Positions 35,975-43,896 of a DNA stretch of 64,000 nt are shown one piece after another. Location of the stretch: contig NZ_VWXL01000100.1 of the NCBI RefSeq assembly GCF_009746625.1, positions 62,001-126,000 of the forward strand. Direction: 5' to 3'. A program made the translations under genes and the position numbers. How positions within the stretch are numbered: the stretch's first letter is position 1; the number at the start of each line of letters is the position of its first letter. Under the pieces are notes generated by a model, which saw only the letters and a list, made by a program, of their open reading frames with translations, was not told the DNA's origin and searched no databases. This stretch comes from Caproicibacter fermentans. Its GTDB lineage: Bacteria > Bacillota > Clostridia > Oscillospirales > Acutalibacteraceae.

Positions 35975-36165
35975 CAAATTAATTCGCACTCCCATTATTA
36001 TGTTGAAGTCGTTGATATTCGTACCGCCGGAAAACAGAAAAAAGGCAGGAAGTCTTTTCTTTATTCTTGCGCTATTATTTTACTCGTAATCATTGGGGGA
36101 TTCAAGTAACAAATTTTTGCAGAATTGTCACAAAACTATGAACAGTCTGAAAGGATCTGTTACTC

Positions 36166-36591
36166 TTACATCTTCTTGGAATAATAGTTGGAAAAGTATA
36201 CAAAAAGAATCAGTTCAACGGCGATTAAACCGGCGGCTGTCAAAATCAAATACGGCGCTGCGCCCATGACGCCAAGCACAATTATAAAACTGTCAAGGAC
36301 ATAATTCATATATTTCGCGGTCTTTGCCCCCGCTTTTTCCCGAATCCTGACATTGCGTTCGTCGTTGACTTCAATCTGCTTGATTCTTCGGACCTCTTCC
36401 GTTTCCGCGGCGGAAACGAGCAGGGAATCCGCAAACCACCCCACGCCCAGCACTGCCGCCGCAGCGCCGATTCCAATGCAAAAACCGGAAATCGTTTTTT
36501 GACTTTCCGCGGTGAGCCCGAACCCGCCGGCTGCAATCAAGGCTCCCCCGGCCAAAGCCAGTAGTAAAAACCACACTTGCCTGCGTTTCAT
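36166..36591 (-). CDS. Membrane protein, DUF2178-like, paired with XRE regulator
   Basis: 141 residues with four hydrophobic segments (about 7-25, 33-56, 93-110, 115-135) and the central cytoplasmic motif EVNDERNVRIREKAGAKTAK near 72, typical of DUF2178-type proteins. These are commonly encoded next to a small XRE regulator, as here, with a 4-base ATGA overlap. Function unknown. Confidence 0.75.
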   Translation of the reverse strand: MKRRQVWFLLLALAGGALIAAGGFGLTAESQKTISGFCIGIGAAAAVLGVGWFADSLLVSAAETEEVRRIKQIEVNDERNVRIREKAGAKTAKYMNYVLDSFIIVLGVMGAAPYLILTAAGLIAVELILFVYFSNYYSKKM

Positions 36592-36791
36592 TTAATTTCC
36601 TCCTCATAGAGAAAAATTTCTTCAATCGCCAGATGAAAATACCGGGCAATCTTGAACGCCAATAAAATGGATGGGTTATAGCGTCCGTTTTCCAGAGAGC
36701 CGATTGTTTGCCGGGACACCTCCAGCACGTCGGCCAACTGTTCCTGACTGATCCCGTACTGTTTCCGGATCTGCTCCAGCCTGTTTTTCAT
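36588..36791 (-). CDS. Small XRE-family transcriptional regulator
   Basis: 67 residues, almost only a helix-turn-helix: MKNRLEQIRKQYGISQEQLA then VSRQTIGSLENGRYNPSILL and a short amphipathic end. YgzP-like regulators of this size usually control the following membrane gene. ATG overlaps nothing upstream; GAGG lies nine bases before it. Confidence 0.9.
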   Translation of the reverse strand: MKNRLEQIRKQYGISQEQLADVLEVSRQTIGSLENGRYNPSILLAFKIARYFHLAIEEIFLYEEEIK

Positions 36792-36889
36792 ATTCGAGCC
36801 TCTTTATGAAATGTAAAGTTCGCTTTCCATTACCAGAATACGCCGAAATACAGAAAATGTCAAGCCTGCTTTCCATTTTTACGGGAAGC

Positions 36890-36914
36890 AAAAGCCGCGG
36901 GAAAATCCGCGGCT
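36890..36914 (-). terminator. Terminator of proS
   Basis: AGCCGCGG/CCGCGGCT stem with a 6-base loop followed by TTTTGC on the minus strand, 20 bases after the proS stop. Confidence 0.7.
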
Positions 36915-36933
36915 CTATTAGTAAGATACCCGA

Positions 36934-38370
36934 TTAATACGCCTTGCCCCAGTAAACCAGTTTTTCCGCCGGTTTTCCGCAGCAGACGCAGGCGCCGTGC
37001 TCATGCTCGTGCCCGAACGGGATACAGCGGGAAGAAACCCCCGCGACTTCCTTGAGCTTTTCCTCGCACGCCGGGTCGCCGCACCACATGGCCCGAATAA
37101 AGCCGGGCTTCGAATCGGCGATTTCTTTCATCTCGTCAAGCGACTTTGCCTCATAGGTTTTGCCCTCGCGGTTTTTCAGCGCTTTTTCATACATATCGTT
37201 CCTCACGCGCTCCAACTGCTCCGCGACGGCGTCTTCCAGATTGTCGAGCGGAACAAACACCTTTTCCCGGTCGGTGCGGCGGACCAGCACGCACTGATTT
37301 TTTTCGATATCCTTCGGCCCGATTTCCAAACGAAGCGGCACGCCCTTCATCTCATACTGGGCAAATTTCCACCCGGGCGACTGGTCGGAATCGTCCGTTT
37401 TCACGCGAAAGCGCTGTTTCAGCCGGGTTTCAATCTCCTTCGCCTTGTCTAGCACGCCGGGTTTATGCTGCGCGACCGGCACGATCATCACCTGAATCGG
37501 GGCGACCGCCGGCGGCAGAACCAGGCCGCTGTCGTCGCCGTGAGTCATGATAATCCCCCCGATGATCCGGGTGCTCATGCCCCAGGAGGTCTGGAACGGA
37601 TGGCACAGGGAATTGTCCCTGCCCTGGAATGTCACGTTGAACGCCCTGGCGAAGCCGTCGCCGAAATAGTGGCTGGTTCCGGATTGGAGCGCTTTACCGT
37701 CGTGCATCATAGCTTCAATCGTATAGGTCGCAACCGCGCCCGCGAATTTCTCGCTTTCGGTCTTCTGCCCGCGCAGAACCGGAATGGCAAGCTGTTTTTC
37801 GCAGAAGTCCGCGTACACATCCAGCATCCGTAAAGTTTCCGCACGCGCGTCCTCTTCGGTTTCGTGCATGGTGTGGCCCTCCTGCCAGTGGAATTCCACC
37901 GACCGCAGGAACGGGCGGGTCGTTTTTTCCCAGCGGACAACGGAGCACCACTGGTTGTACAGCTTCGGCAGATCCCTCCAGGAGTGAATCACGCGCGCGT
38001 AATGCTCGCAGAACAGCGTCTCCGAAGTCGGGCGCACGCAAAGGCGCTCCGGCAGCTTCTCGCTGCCGCCCGTCGTCACCCACGCGACCTCCGGCGCAAA
38101 GCCCTGCACATGCTCCTTTTCCTTGTTTAAAAGGCTTTCCGGAATAAACAGGGGCATTGAGACGTTCTCATGCCCAAGCTCTTTAAAACGCGCGTCCAGA
38201 TAGTCCCGGATATTTTCCCAGATGGCCCAGCCGTACGGCTCGATGACCATACACCCGCGCACGCTGGAATAATCCATCAGCTCCGCCTTTTTCACAATAT
38301 CCGTGTACCATTGGGCGAAGTCCTCCTCCATGGGAGTGATGGCCTCCACCATTTTTTTCTGTTCCGCCAT
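36934..38370 (-). CDS. proS: Prolyl-tRNA synthetase, eukaryote/archaea type
   Basis: 478 residues, the short ProRS type 3 without the editing insert of the E. coli type. Class II motifs: [20 protein letters not shown] (motif 2) near 153 and [20 protein letters not shown] (motif 3) near 275. Anticodon-binding domain about 290-400, and a C-terminal zinc-like region with CGDPACEE and [18 protein letters not shown]. Because it lacks cis-editing, the YbaK-type deacylase at 62203-62688 may act in trans (inference). Confidence 0.96.
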   Translation of the reverse strand: MAEQKKMVEAITPMEEDFAQWYTDIVKKAELMDYSSVRGCMVIEPYGWAIWENIRDYLDARFKELGHENVSMPLFIPESLLNKEKEHVQGFAPEVAWVTTGGSEKLPERLCVRPTSETLFCEHYARVIHSWRDLPKLYNQWCSVVRWEKTTRPFLRSVEFHWQEGHTMHETEEDARAETLRMLDVYADFCEKQLAIPVLRGQKTESEKFAGAVATYTIEAMMHDGKALQSGTSHYFGDGFARAFNVTFQGRDNSLCHPFQTSWGMSTRIIGGIIMTHGDDSGLVLPPAVAPIQVMIVPVAQHKPGVLDKAKEIETRLKQRFRVKTDDSDQSPGWKFAQYEMKGVPLRLEIGPKDIEKNQCVLVRRTDREKVFVPLDNLEDAVAEQLERVRNDMYEKALKNREGKTYEAKSLDEMKEIADSKPGFIRAMWCGDPACEEKLKEVAGVSSRCIPFGHEHEHGACVCCGKPAEKLVYWGKAY

Positions 38371-38428
38371 TGCTGTTTCCCCTTTATCCTCAAGTCCGCG
38401 GTCCGCTTTTGCGGAACCGTCGGTATCG

Positions 38429-38605
38429 TCAGTCCTTGTTTTTCGTCCAGCGGTTTAAAGCTACGATCACCAGAAAGATCAGCAGCATGACGACAAAAAT
38501 TCCCGCCATGCCCTTGCCCATCAGCTCCAGCGAGCGGCCGACGTCGGCGCCGTTCACCGGGCCGACCGGCCCCTGATAGTCGGAAAGTAAAAATCCGTAA
38601 TTCAC
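38429..38605 (-). CDS. Small membrane subunit, OadG-like, of a sodium-pump decarboxylase
   Basis: 58 residues: a hydrophilic start, then [21 protein letters not shown] near 29-50 and a basic end WTKNKD. This is the usual shape of the gamma subunit of oxaloacetate/methylmalonyl-CoA decarboxylases: one helix after a GxGMxGIF motif. GTG start at 38605 with AAAGGAGG seven bases upstream, 13 bases after the beta-subunit gene. The sequence is too short for certainty. Confidence 0.65.
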   Translation of the reverse strand: MNYGFLLSDYQGPVGPVNGADVGRSLELMGKGMAGIFVVMLLIFLVIVALNRWTKNKD

Positions 38606-38618
38606 CCCGGCGCCTCCT

Positions 38619-39749
38619 TTACGCTAAAAAGTTACTTGCAAGCGACAAAATGATGCCGCCCGCAACGACCGAACCGATCTGCCCCGCCACATTCGCGCCG
38701 ATGGCGTGCATCAGCAGGTGGTTCTGGTTGTCCTCTTTCAATCCCATCTTTTGAATCACGCGCGCCGACATCGGGAAAGCGGAAATCCCCGCCGCGCCGA
38801 CCATCGGGTTGAATTTTCTGCCCTCGGGCAAAAACAGATTCAGCAGCTTTGCAAACAAAACCCCGCCGACCGAATCGAACACAAAGGCGACGAGCCCGAG
38901 CGCCATCACCGCCAGCGTGTTCCAGCGCACAAACACGTCCGCGCGCATCTGGAACGCGATCGTGATGCCGAGGAAAATGGTGATCAAATTCGCAAGCGGG
39001 CCCTGCGCGGCCTTGGAAAGGCTTTCGAGCCGCCCGCATTCCCGAATCAGGTTGCCGAACATCAGCAGTCCGACCAGCGCGACGGAATCCGGGGCGATCA
39101 GCCCGGCGATCATGGTAACGATGATCGGAAACAGAATTTTCGTCGTCTTGGAAACGGAATCCGGCTGATACGGCATGCGGATGCTCCGTTCCTTTTTGGT
39201 TGTGACCAGCCGGATGGCAAACGGCTGAATCAGCGGCACCAGCGCCATATAGGAATAGGCCGCGACGGCGACGGCCCCTTTGTAGGCGCTGTCCAGAACC
39301 TGGGAAACCAGGATGGAAGTCGGCCCGTCCGCAGCGCCGATCACGCCGATCGACATCGCGTCCCGCAGCGGGAAGCCGAGCAGGACCGCGGCGCTGATCG
39401 TGAAGAAAATTCCGAACTGCGCGGCGGCTCCGAACAAAATCATCCTCGGGTTCGACAGCAGCGGCCCGAAATCGATCATGGCGCCGATGCCGACAAAAAG
39501 CAGCAGCGGCATGGCCTCCGAAGAGGCGATTCCCTTGTTGAACAGCCATTCGATAATGCCGTTGTCCCCCAGAACGCCCGTGTAAGGCAGGTTGACCAGG
39601 ATGGCCCCGAAGCCCATCGGCAGAAGCAGGGAGGGCTCAAAATCCTTTTTGACGGCCAGCCAGATCAAAAGTCCTCCGACCGCCCACATGACGGCCATCT
39701 GCGGGGTAACGCCGGAAACCCCGTGCAGCAAAAAGTCAAATTGACTCAA
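38619..39749 (-). CDS. oadB: Sodium ion-translocating decarboxylase beta subunit
   Basis: About 376 residues, ten or more membrane helices. Motifs: PLLLFVGIGAMIDFGPLLSNP near 105, VIGAADGPTSILVSQVL near 160 with the Na+-coupling Asp, and NPMVGAAGISAFPMSARVIQKMG near 325. The subunit pumps Na+ while decarboxylating a biotin-bound carboxyl group. Neither the carboxyltransferase alpha nor the biotin carrier is here, so the substrate (oxaloacetate, methylmalonyl- or glutaconyl-CoA) is open. Start uncertain: TTG 39749 (spacing 11) or GTG 39761. Confidence 0.9.
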   Translation of the reverse strand: MSQFDFLLHGVSGVTPQMAVMWAVGGLLIWLAVKKDFEPSLLLPMGFGAILVNLPYTGVLGDNGIIEWLFNKGIASSEAMPLLLFVGIGAMIDFGPLLSNPRMILFGAAAQFGIFFTISAAVLLGFPLRDAMSIGVIGAADGPTSILVSQVLDSAYKGAVAVAAYSYMALVPLIQPFAIRLVTTKKERSIRMPYQPDSVSKTTKILFPIIVTMIAGLIAPDSVALVGLLMFGNLIRECGRLESLSKAAQGPLANLITIFLGITIAFQMRADVFVRWNTLAVMALGLVAFVFDSVGGVLFAKLLNLFLPEGRKFNPMVGAAGISAFPMSARVIQKMGLKEDNQNHLLMHAIGANVAGQIGSVVAGGIILSLASNFLA

Positions 39750-39828
39750 CAGCTTTGACACTCCTTTATTTTTGGCAGCCCCGGCAGAAGGAACCAAAGC
39801 TTTCCGTTCTTTTCGTCATTCAGGAATC

Positions 39829-39857
39829 ATTATAGCGGAAACTCCGCGTCATTTCAA
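39829..39857 (-). promoter_or_regulatory. Promoter of oadB-oadG
   Basis: TTGAAA (39857-39852), 17-base spacer, TATAAT (39834-39829). Confidence 0.7.
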
Positions 39858-39888
39858 GAAAAAACCGGCCCGGTTTTAAACGGAACGT

Positions 39889-39920
39889 AAAAAAATCCGC
39901 CATGCTGCCGCACGGCGGAT
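39889..39920 (-). terminator. Terminator of acpP
   Basis: ATCCGCC/GGCGGAT hairpin with 12-base loop and T7 on the minus strand, 17 bases after the acpP stop. Confidence 0.85.
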
Positions 39921-39937
39921 GACAGGATTCGTCTTGC

Positions 39938-40165
39938 TCAGACGTGGTCCTCAATGTATTTGACCAGCTCCCCGACCGTCTTGATATTTTCGACTTCCTC
40001 GTCGGGAATTTCGATTTCAAATTCATCCTCGATTGACATCAGAAGGTCGACCACGTCGAGAGAGTCCGCCCCCAGATCATCGGCAATATTCGTATCGGCA
40101 GTAATCGTATCCTCCTCAACGTCAAACTGCTCGCTTAAAATCGCCTTAACCTTTTCGAAAACCAT
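39938..40165 (-). CDS. acpP: Acyl carrier protein
   Basis: 75 residues, acidic, with the phosphopantetheine site DLGADSLDVVDL (Ser near 36). Carries growing fatty acids on a 4'-phosphopantetheine arm. AAGGAGGAT before the ATG. It stands alone, away from the fab genes. Its leader of about 130 nt has nested inverted repeats (see 40234-40284). Confidence 0.97.
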   Translation of the reverse strand: MVFEKVKAILSEQFDVEEDTITADTNIADDLGADSLDVVDLLMSIEDEFEIEIPDEEVENIKTVGELVKYIEDHV

Positions 40166-40223
40166 GATATATCCTCCTTAGATCTTAAAAAAATCACTCA
40201 TGTGCAAAACAAAAATCCCAGTG

Positions 40224-40253
40224 TGGACAAAGGAATCCCGGCTGTGCTAAAAT
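40224..40253 (+). promoter_or_regulatory. Candidate promoter of aroE-aroK
   Basis: TGGACA (40224-40229), 18-base spacer, TAAAAT (40248-40253). It overlaps the palindromes of the divergent region. Confidence 0.5.
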
Positions 40254-40284
40254 TGCACAGGGTGATTTACCCTGGAGTCCCGGG
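40234..40284. repeat. Nested inverted repeats between acpP and aroE-aroK
   Basis: Two perfect 6-bp hairpins, CTGTGC-n7-GCACAG (40242-40260) and CAGGGT-n5-ACCCTG (40258-40274), share CAG and so exclude each other, inside an outer CCCGG/CCGGG pair. In RNA they lie in the acpP leader; in DNA they cover the aroE-aroK -10 and start region. Confidence 0.6.
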
Positions 40285-40302
40285 TTCTGAATGCCTATCC
40301 AC

Positions 40303-40331
40303 ATATTATTAGCAATGCTTCGCTTTGTCAA
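40303..40331 (-). promoter_or_regulatory. Promoter of acpP
   Basis: TTGACA (40331-40326), 17-base spacer, TAATAT (40308-40303). Confidence 0.75.
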
Positions 40332-40368
40332 TCATTTTTTTGATTTTATTTCTTGGGGGTCGTTTGAT

Positions 40369-41712
40369 TTGGAAACCTTGCATTTTGCCGTCCTCGGCCA
40401 TCCGATCGGCCACACTATGTCCCCGCTGATTCATTCCCGCCTTTTCTCCCTTTCCGGCACCGCCGCGCGGTACGCCGCCCTCGACGTCGCGCCGGAATCG
40501 CTCGGCGATTTTCTTTCCGGGCGCGGCGAGTGGAACGGATTCAACATCACTATCCCCCACAAGCGTGCCATTATACCTTTTTTGGATTCGCTCGACCAAA
40601 AAGCTCTGCTGACCGGCTCGGTCAACACCGTAAGAAACGAAGCCGGAAAACTCACCGGGTACACAACGGACGGCGACGGCTTCCGTCTTGCGCTGGAACA
40701 CGCCGGAGTCTTTCTTCGGGACTGCCGCACGGTCATCCTCGGAGCGGGCGGAGCCGCGCGCGCCATGGCCTTCGAAACCGCGCTCGCCGGAGGGCGGGTC
40801 ACGGTGGCGGCAAGGGAGCATTCCCTTGGCGCCGCCAAAGAGCTCTGCGCGGATCTGACCCGCAAAATTCCCGGCGCGGCGGCGGACGCCTGCCCGATCG
40901 GGGAAATTTCCGGCGGGATGGACCTTCTGGTCAACGCGACGCCCGCCGGCATGTACCCGAACGTCAACTCCTGCGCGGCCGAGGAAGACCTGATCCGGCG
41001 CGCGGGCTGCGTGTTCGACGCGGTTTACAATCCGGACGAAACCATGCTGATCCGTCTCGCGGAGAAAAACGGCATTCCGGCGGTCCGAGGCATGGCCATG
41101 CTGGTGTGGCAGGCCGCCGCCGCACAGACGATCTGGACGGGCGCCCGGTTTCGCGCGGAAGAAATCGGCCGTCTTTGCGGGGACGCCGTGCTGGAAATGA
41201 AGAAGAAATTCGGGAATCTCGTTCTGTGCGGATTCATGGGCAGCGGAAAGACAACCGTCGGCAGGCTCCTGGCCGAACAAACCGGCCGCCGCTTTCTCGA
41301 CATGGACCAGTGGATTGAAGAAAAGGAGGGCTGTTCCGTCGCGCAGATTTTCACGAAACGGGGCGAAAGCGGATTCCGCGCCCTGGAGCGGGAAGCGGCT
41401 TGCGAGCTTTCACGGAAAACGGGGCTGGTCATCGCCGCCGGAGGCGGGGCTCTGCTGGACCCGGAAAACGCGCGGGCGCTCCGCTCCGGCGGTACCGTCA
41501 TCCTGCTCGACGCGTCCCTGAACGCCGTGCGGTCAAGGCTGGAAGGCGACCGGACGCGCCCTCTTCTGCGGGACGGCGGCGGGGAACTGGAGCGGCTCTA
41601 CGGCGCGCGCCTGCCCGTTTACCGGGAACGCGCGGATGTAGCCGTGCCCGCGGACGGCTCGCCGGAAGAAACGGCCCGCCTGGTGCTGAAAGCGCTGGAA
41701 CCCGTCCGCTGA
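40369..41712 (+). CDS. aroE-aroK: Shikimate dehydrogenase - shikimate kinase fusion
   Basis: 447 residues, two shikimate-pathway enzymes in one chain. Residues 1-275 are AroE: AVLGHPIGHTMSPLIHSRLF near 6, NITIPHKR with the catalytic Lys near 60, VNTVRN and the NADP motif LGAGGAARAM near 121. Residues 280-447 are AroK: LCGFMGSGKTTVGRLLAEQTG P-loop near 285, DMDQWIEEKEG with the Mg Asp and VIAAGGGALL. The linker is only a few residues (LEMKKKFGN). The TTG at 40369 follows GGGGG by nine bases; the ATG at 40291 is unlikely because it falls close to the acpP promoter and lacks a site. Confidence 0.92.
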   Translation: METLHFAVLGHPIGHTMSPLIHSRLFSLSGTAARYAALDVAPESLGDFLSGRGEWNGFNITIPHKRAIIPFLDSLDQKALLTGSVNTVRNEAGKLTGYTTDGDGFRLALEHAGVFLRDCRTVILGAGGAARAMAFETALAGGRVTVAAREHSLGAAKELCADLTRKIPGAAADACPIGEISGGMDLLVNATPAGMYPNVNSCAAEEDLIRRAGCVFDAVYNPDETMLIRLAEKNGIPAVRGMAMLVWQAAAAQTIWTGARFRAEEIGRLCGDAVLEMKKKFGNLVLCGFMGSGKTTVGRLLAEQTGRRFLDMDQWIEEKEGCSVAQIFTKRGESGFRALEREAACELSRKTGLVIAAGGGALLDPENARALRSGGTVILLDASLNAVRSRLEGDRTRPLLRDGGGELERLYGARLPVYRERADVAVPADGSPEETARLVLKALEPVR

Positions 41713-41713
41713 C

Positions 41714-43396
41714 TCAGCTCCGCGCAATCTCGTCGATTTCGCTCGTGTAAACGCGGAACGAATCCTTCCCGCTCTTTTTCGCCGCGTACATCGCGGCGTC
41801 GGCCTTCCGGAACAGCTCCTCATAGGAGTTTCCGTCATACGGATAAAAGGAGATCCCGACGCTTCCCGAAACGCAGACCGGTCCGGAGATGCTGTTCTCC
41901 CGGAACGCGTTCCCGATGCATTCCGCCTTTTTCACCACCAGATTGACGGAGGTAATGCCGCGGAGGAACACGACGAATTCATCCCCGCCGATGCGTCCGA
42001 CGATATCCTCCTCCCGGAACAGCCGCTTGATCCGCGCCGCCGTTTCCACGATCAACTCGTCGCCTTTGAGATGCCCCAGGCGGTCGTTCACATTCTTAAA
42101 GTTGTCGATATCGATGACAAAAAGGGCATGGCGCTCTTCCCTTTCGCTGCGGGCTATCACCTTTTCGATCTTGCCGACCGCCGTAACCCGGTTGTAAAGG
42201 CCGGTCAGCAGGTCGTGCTCCGCCCGCTGCCGCAGGGCGATCGACTCCTTTTTGCGCCGGTCGATGTCGGAGATGACGACGATCAGGCGCGCGGCTTTCC
42301 CCTGCTCGTCGAAAAAGGCCGCCGGGTGCACGTTGCACCAGATATAAACGCCGTCCGCCCCGAGAAAGCGAAATTCGTCGTCCTCCAGAACCTCTCCGTG
42401 CAGCAGCCGGTCCGCTTTTTCCGTCAGCCTTCTCCGGTCCGGCTCATAAATCAGCGAAAGCTCCGGCAAATCCGCCATCAGATTGCCGTATTGCGGGAAT
42501 CCGGTCCCGAATCTCGCCGTGAAAGCAGGCGAATAATAGATACGGCTGGTTTTCAGGTCGAAATCAACGACCGGATCGGCTGCGTGCTCCAGAATCATAC
42601 GGTAGCGCTCTTCGGTGGCGGCCAGCTCTTCCTGCGCCTTCTGGGTCTCCGTGATATCCATCAACACGCTGTACAGCCAGACGTTCCCGTTGCAGTCCTC
42701 CTGCACTCTGGATTTGTCGAGAACCCAGATCAGGCGGCCGCTTTTCCCCATAATCCGGTAAGTCAGCTCCGCGGCCCCGTCGCGCCTCATGCGGCCGCCC
42801 GCCTGCCGCAGCAGAAGGTCGCGGTCTTTTTCATAGATCATCTGAATAAAGCGGCTGCCGAACTCCGCGGCGATCTCATCCCTGCGGTAGCCCGTCATGC
42901 GGCAGAATCCCTCGCTGACAAAATTCAGCGTCAGGAATTCGTCGCTCCTGCAGCGCAGCACGCCGCAGGGGACGTTGGCCGTCAGGGCCTCCAGCTCCTG
43001 CGCCTGTTCCAGCCGCTGTCTGCGGGAACGCCTGCGCAGGGTAATGTCCTCCAACACGCCGCTGAAAAACTCTGCGCCGTCCTGATCCTTCTGCAGTCTG
43101 ACCCGGTAGGAAGCCCAGATGTGATGCCCGTCCTTTTTAATCAGACGGAGCTCCGGATTTGCAAACCCCTTTGCCCTGATTTCTTCCCTAATACGCTCCC
43201 AGTCGACCGGCGGATTGTTTCGAAGGACCGGTTCCGGGCCTTCTTCCAGCAATGCGGAGATCTCGTCCTTCGCATACCCAAGGGTCCTGAAAAAGGCTTT
43301 GCTCGCATACAGGATCGACAGCCGGCTGTCCGGCTTGCAGCACAGCAGGCTGCATCCGAGGTCGTCGATCAGCTGTTCCAGATTCAAACTCCCCAT
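41714..43396 (-). CDS. Diguanylate cyclase with three PAS domains
   Basis: 560 residues, apparently cytoplasmic (no membrane helix). Three PAS domains lie in tandem at about 1-115, 135-255 and 260-380, the last two followed by PAC-like GSVLMDITETQKAQEE and LIVVISDIDRRKKE. A C-terminal GGDEF domain has the intact active site GRIGGDEFVVFLRG and an RxxD inhibitory site (REED) five residues before it. Predicted to make cyclic di-GMP in response to a redox, ligand or light signal. It is convergent with aroE-aroK, two bases apart. Confidence 0.93.
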   Translation of the reverse strand: MGSLNLEQLIDDLGCSLLCCKPDSRLSILYASKAFFRTLGYAKDEISALLEEGPEPVLRNNPPVDWERIREEIRAKGFANPELRLIKKDGHHIWASYRVRLQKDQDGAEFFSGVLEDITLRRRSRRQRLEQAQELEALTANVPCGVLRCRSDEFLTLNFVSEGFCRMTGYRRDEIAAEFGSRFIQMIYEKDRDLLLRQAGGRMRRDGAAELTYRIMGKSGRLIWVLDKSRVQEDCNGNVWLYSVLMDITETQKAQEELAATEERYRMILEHAADPVVDFDLKTSRIYYSPAFTARFGTGFPQYGNLMADLPELSLIYEPDRRRLTEKADRLLHGEVLEDDEFRFLGADGVYIWCNVHPAAFFDEQGKAARLIVVISDIDRRKKESIALRQRAEHDLLTGLYNRVTAVGKIEKVIARSEREERHALFVIDIDNFKNVNDRLGHLKGDELIVETAARIKRLFREEDIVGRIGGDEFVVFLRGITSVNLVVKKAECIGNAFRENSISGPVCVSGSVGISFYPYDGNSYEELFRKADAAMYAAKKSGKDSFRVYTSEIDEIARS

Positions 43397-43566
43397 TCCA
43401 GCTGCTTCCTTCCGGTCAACTTCCATATCATGGTAAATACTTGCTTATATTCTATCAACACACCGGAAAGAATTCAAGTATCACATAAAATATTTTCGCT
43501 GGGAAATTATTTTATTGAAACTTACCGGACGGAACCTCTTCCCGCAAGCGGAGCAGCGAAAAAAGC

Positions 43567-43595
43567 TTGACACAGCCCGAATGCTGTATTATGAT
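43567..43595 (+). promoter_or_regulatory. Promoter of the aro/phe operon leader
   Basis: Consensus TTGACA (43567-43572), 17-base spacer, TATGAT (43590-43595). Transcription would start about 25 bases before the leader peptide. Confidence 0.88.
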
Positions 43596-43627
43596 ACAAA
43601 AAAGACACGGAGAAAGGAAATTCCTTC

Positions 43628-43756
43628 ATGAAGTTTTCATTCAGCGCGCGATTTACGTTTTACGGATACCCCCGCTATTCTTTTGCGGATGGGTTTTATC
43701 GCGTATGCCTGAAAACTGACTGTGAGCTTTCCCGTGCCGCGGGGCGCAGGCCGTAA
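43628..43756 (+). CDS. Phe/Tyr-rich leader peptide of the aromatic amino acid operon
   Basis: A 42-codon ORF with AAAGGA nine bases before the ATG. It begins MKFSFSARFTFYGYPRY, and in the first 24 residues has six Phe and four Tyr (F3, F5, F9, F11, Y12, Y14, Y17, F19, F23, Y24), far above chance; no Trp. The rest is Arg/Cys/Gly-rich and not enriched. Placed after a consensus promoter and before an intrinsic terminator and aroF, it matches the plan of leader peptides such as PheL, where ribosome stalling at Phe codons prevents termination. No such peptide is known to me for this gene set in Clostridia. Confidence 0.75.
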   Translation: MKFSFSARFTFYGYPRYSFADGFYRVCLKTDCELSRAAGRRP

Positions 43757-43789
43757 CGATTTCGGCCGTTGCCCTGACAGAGTCCATAT

Positions 43790-43822
43790 CGGCGGAGCTG
43801 GCAGCAGCCCCGCCGTTTTTTT
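43790..43822 (+). terminator. Attenuator terminator before aroF
   Basis: CGGCGG-a-GCTG-gcag-CAGC-c-CCGCCG followed by seven T; 34 bases after the leader peptide stop and 75 bases before aroF. Another GGCC...GGCC hairpin (43749-43767) covers the leader peptide stop and may be the pause or competitor structure. Confidence 0.85.
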
Positions 43823-43896
43823 ATACCCATCGGGGGCTTTTTGCTCCCGGAGGCGCCGGGTTGCCGCCCGTCCGTCAGAATCAGGAGGAACAGAAA

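Noticed and set aside
42071-43570. 499-codon plus-strand ORF
   Set aside because: Antisense shadow of the PAS-GGDEF gene; no ribosome binding site or family features.
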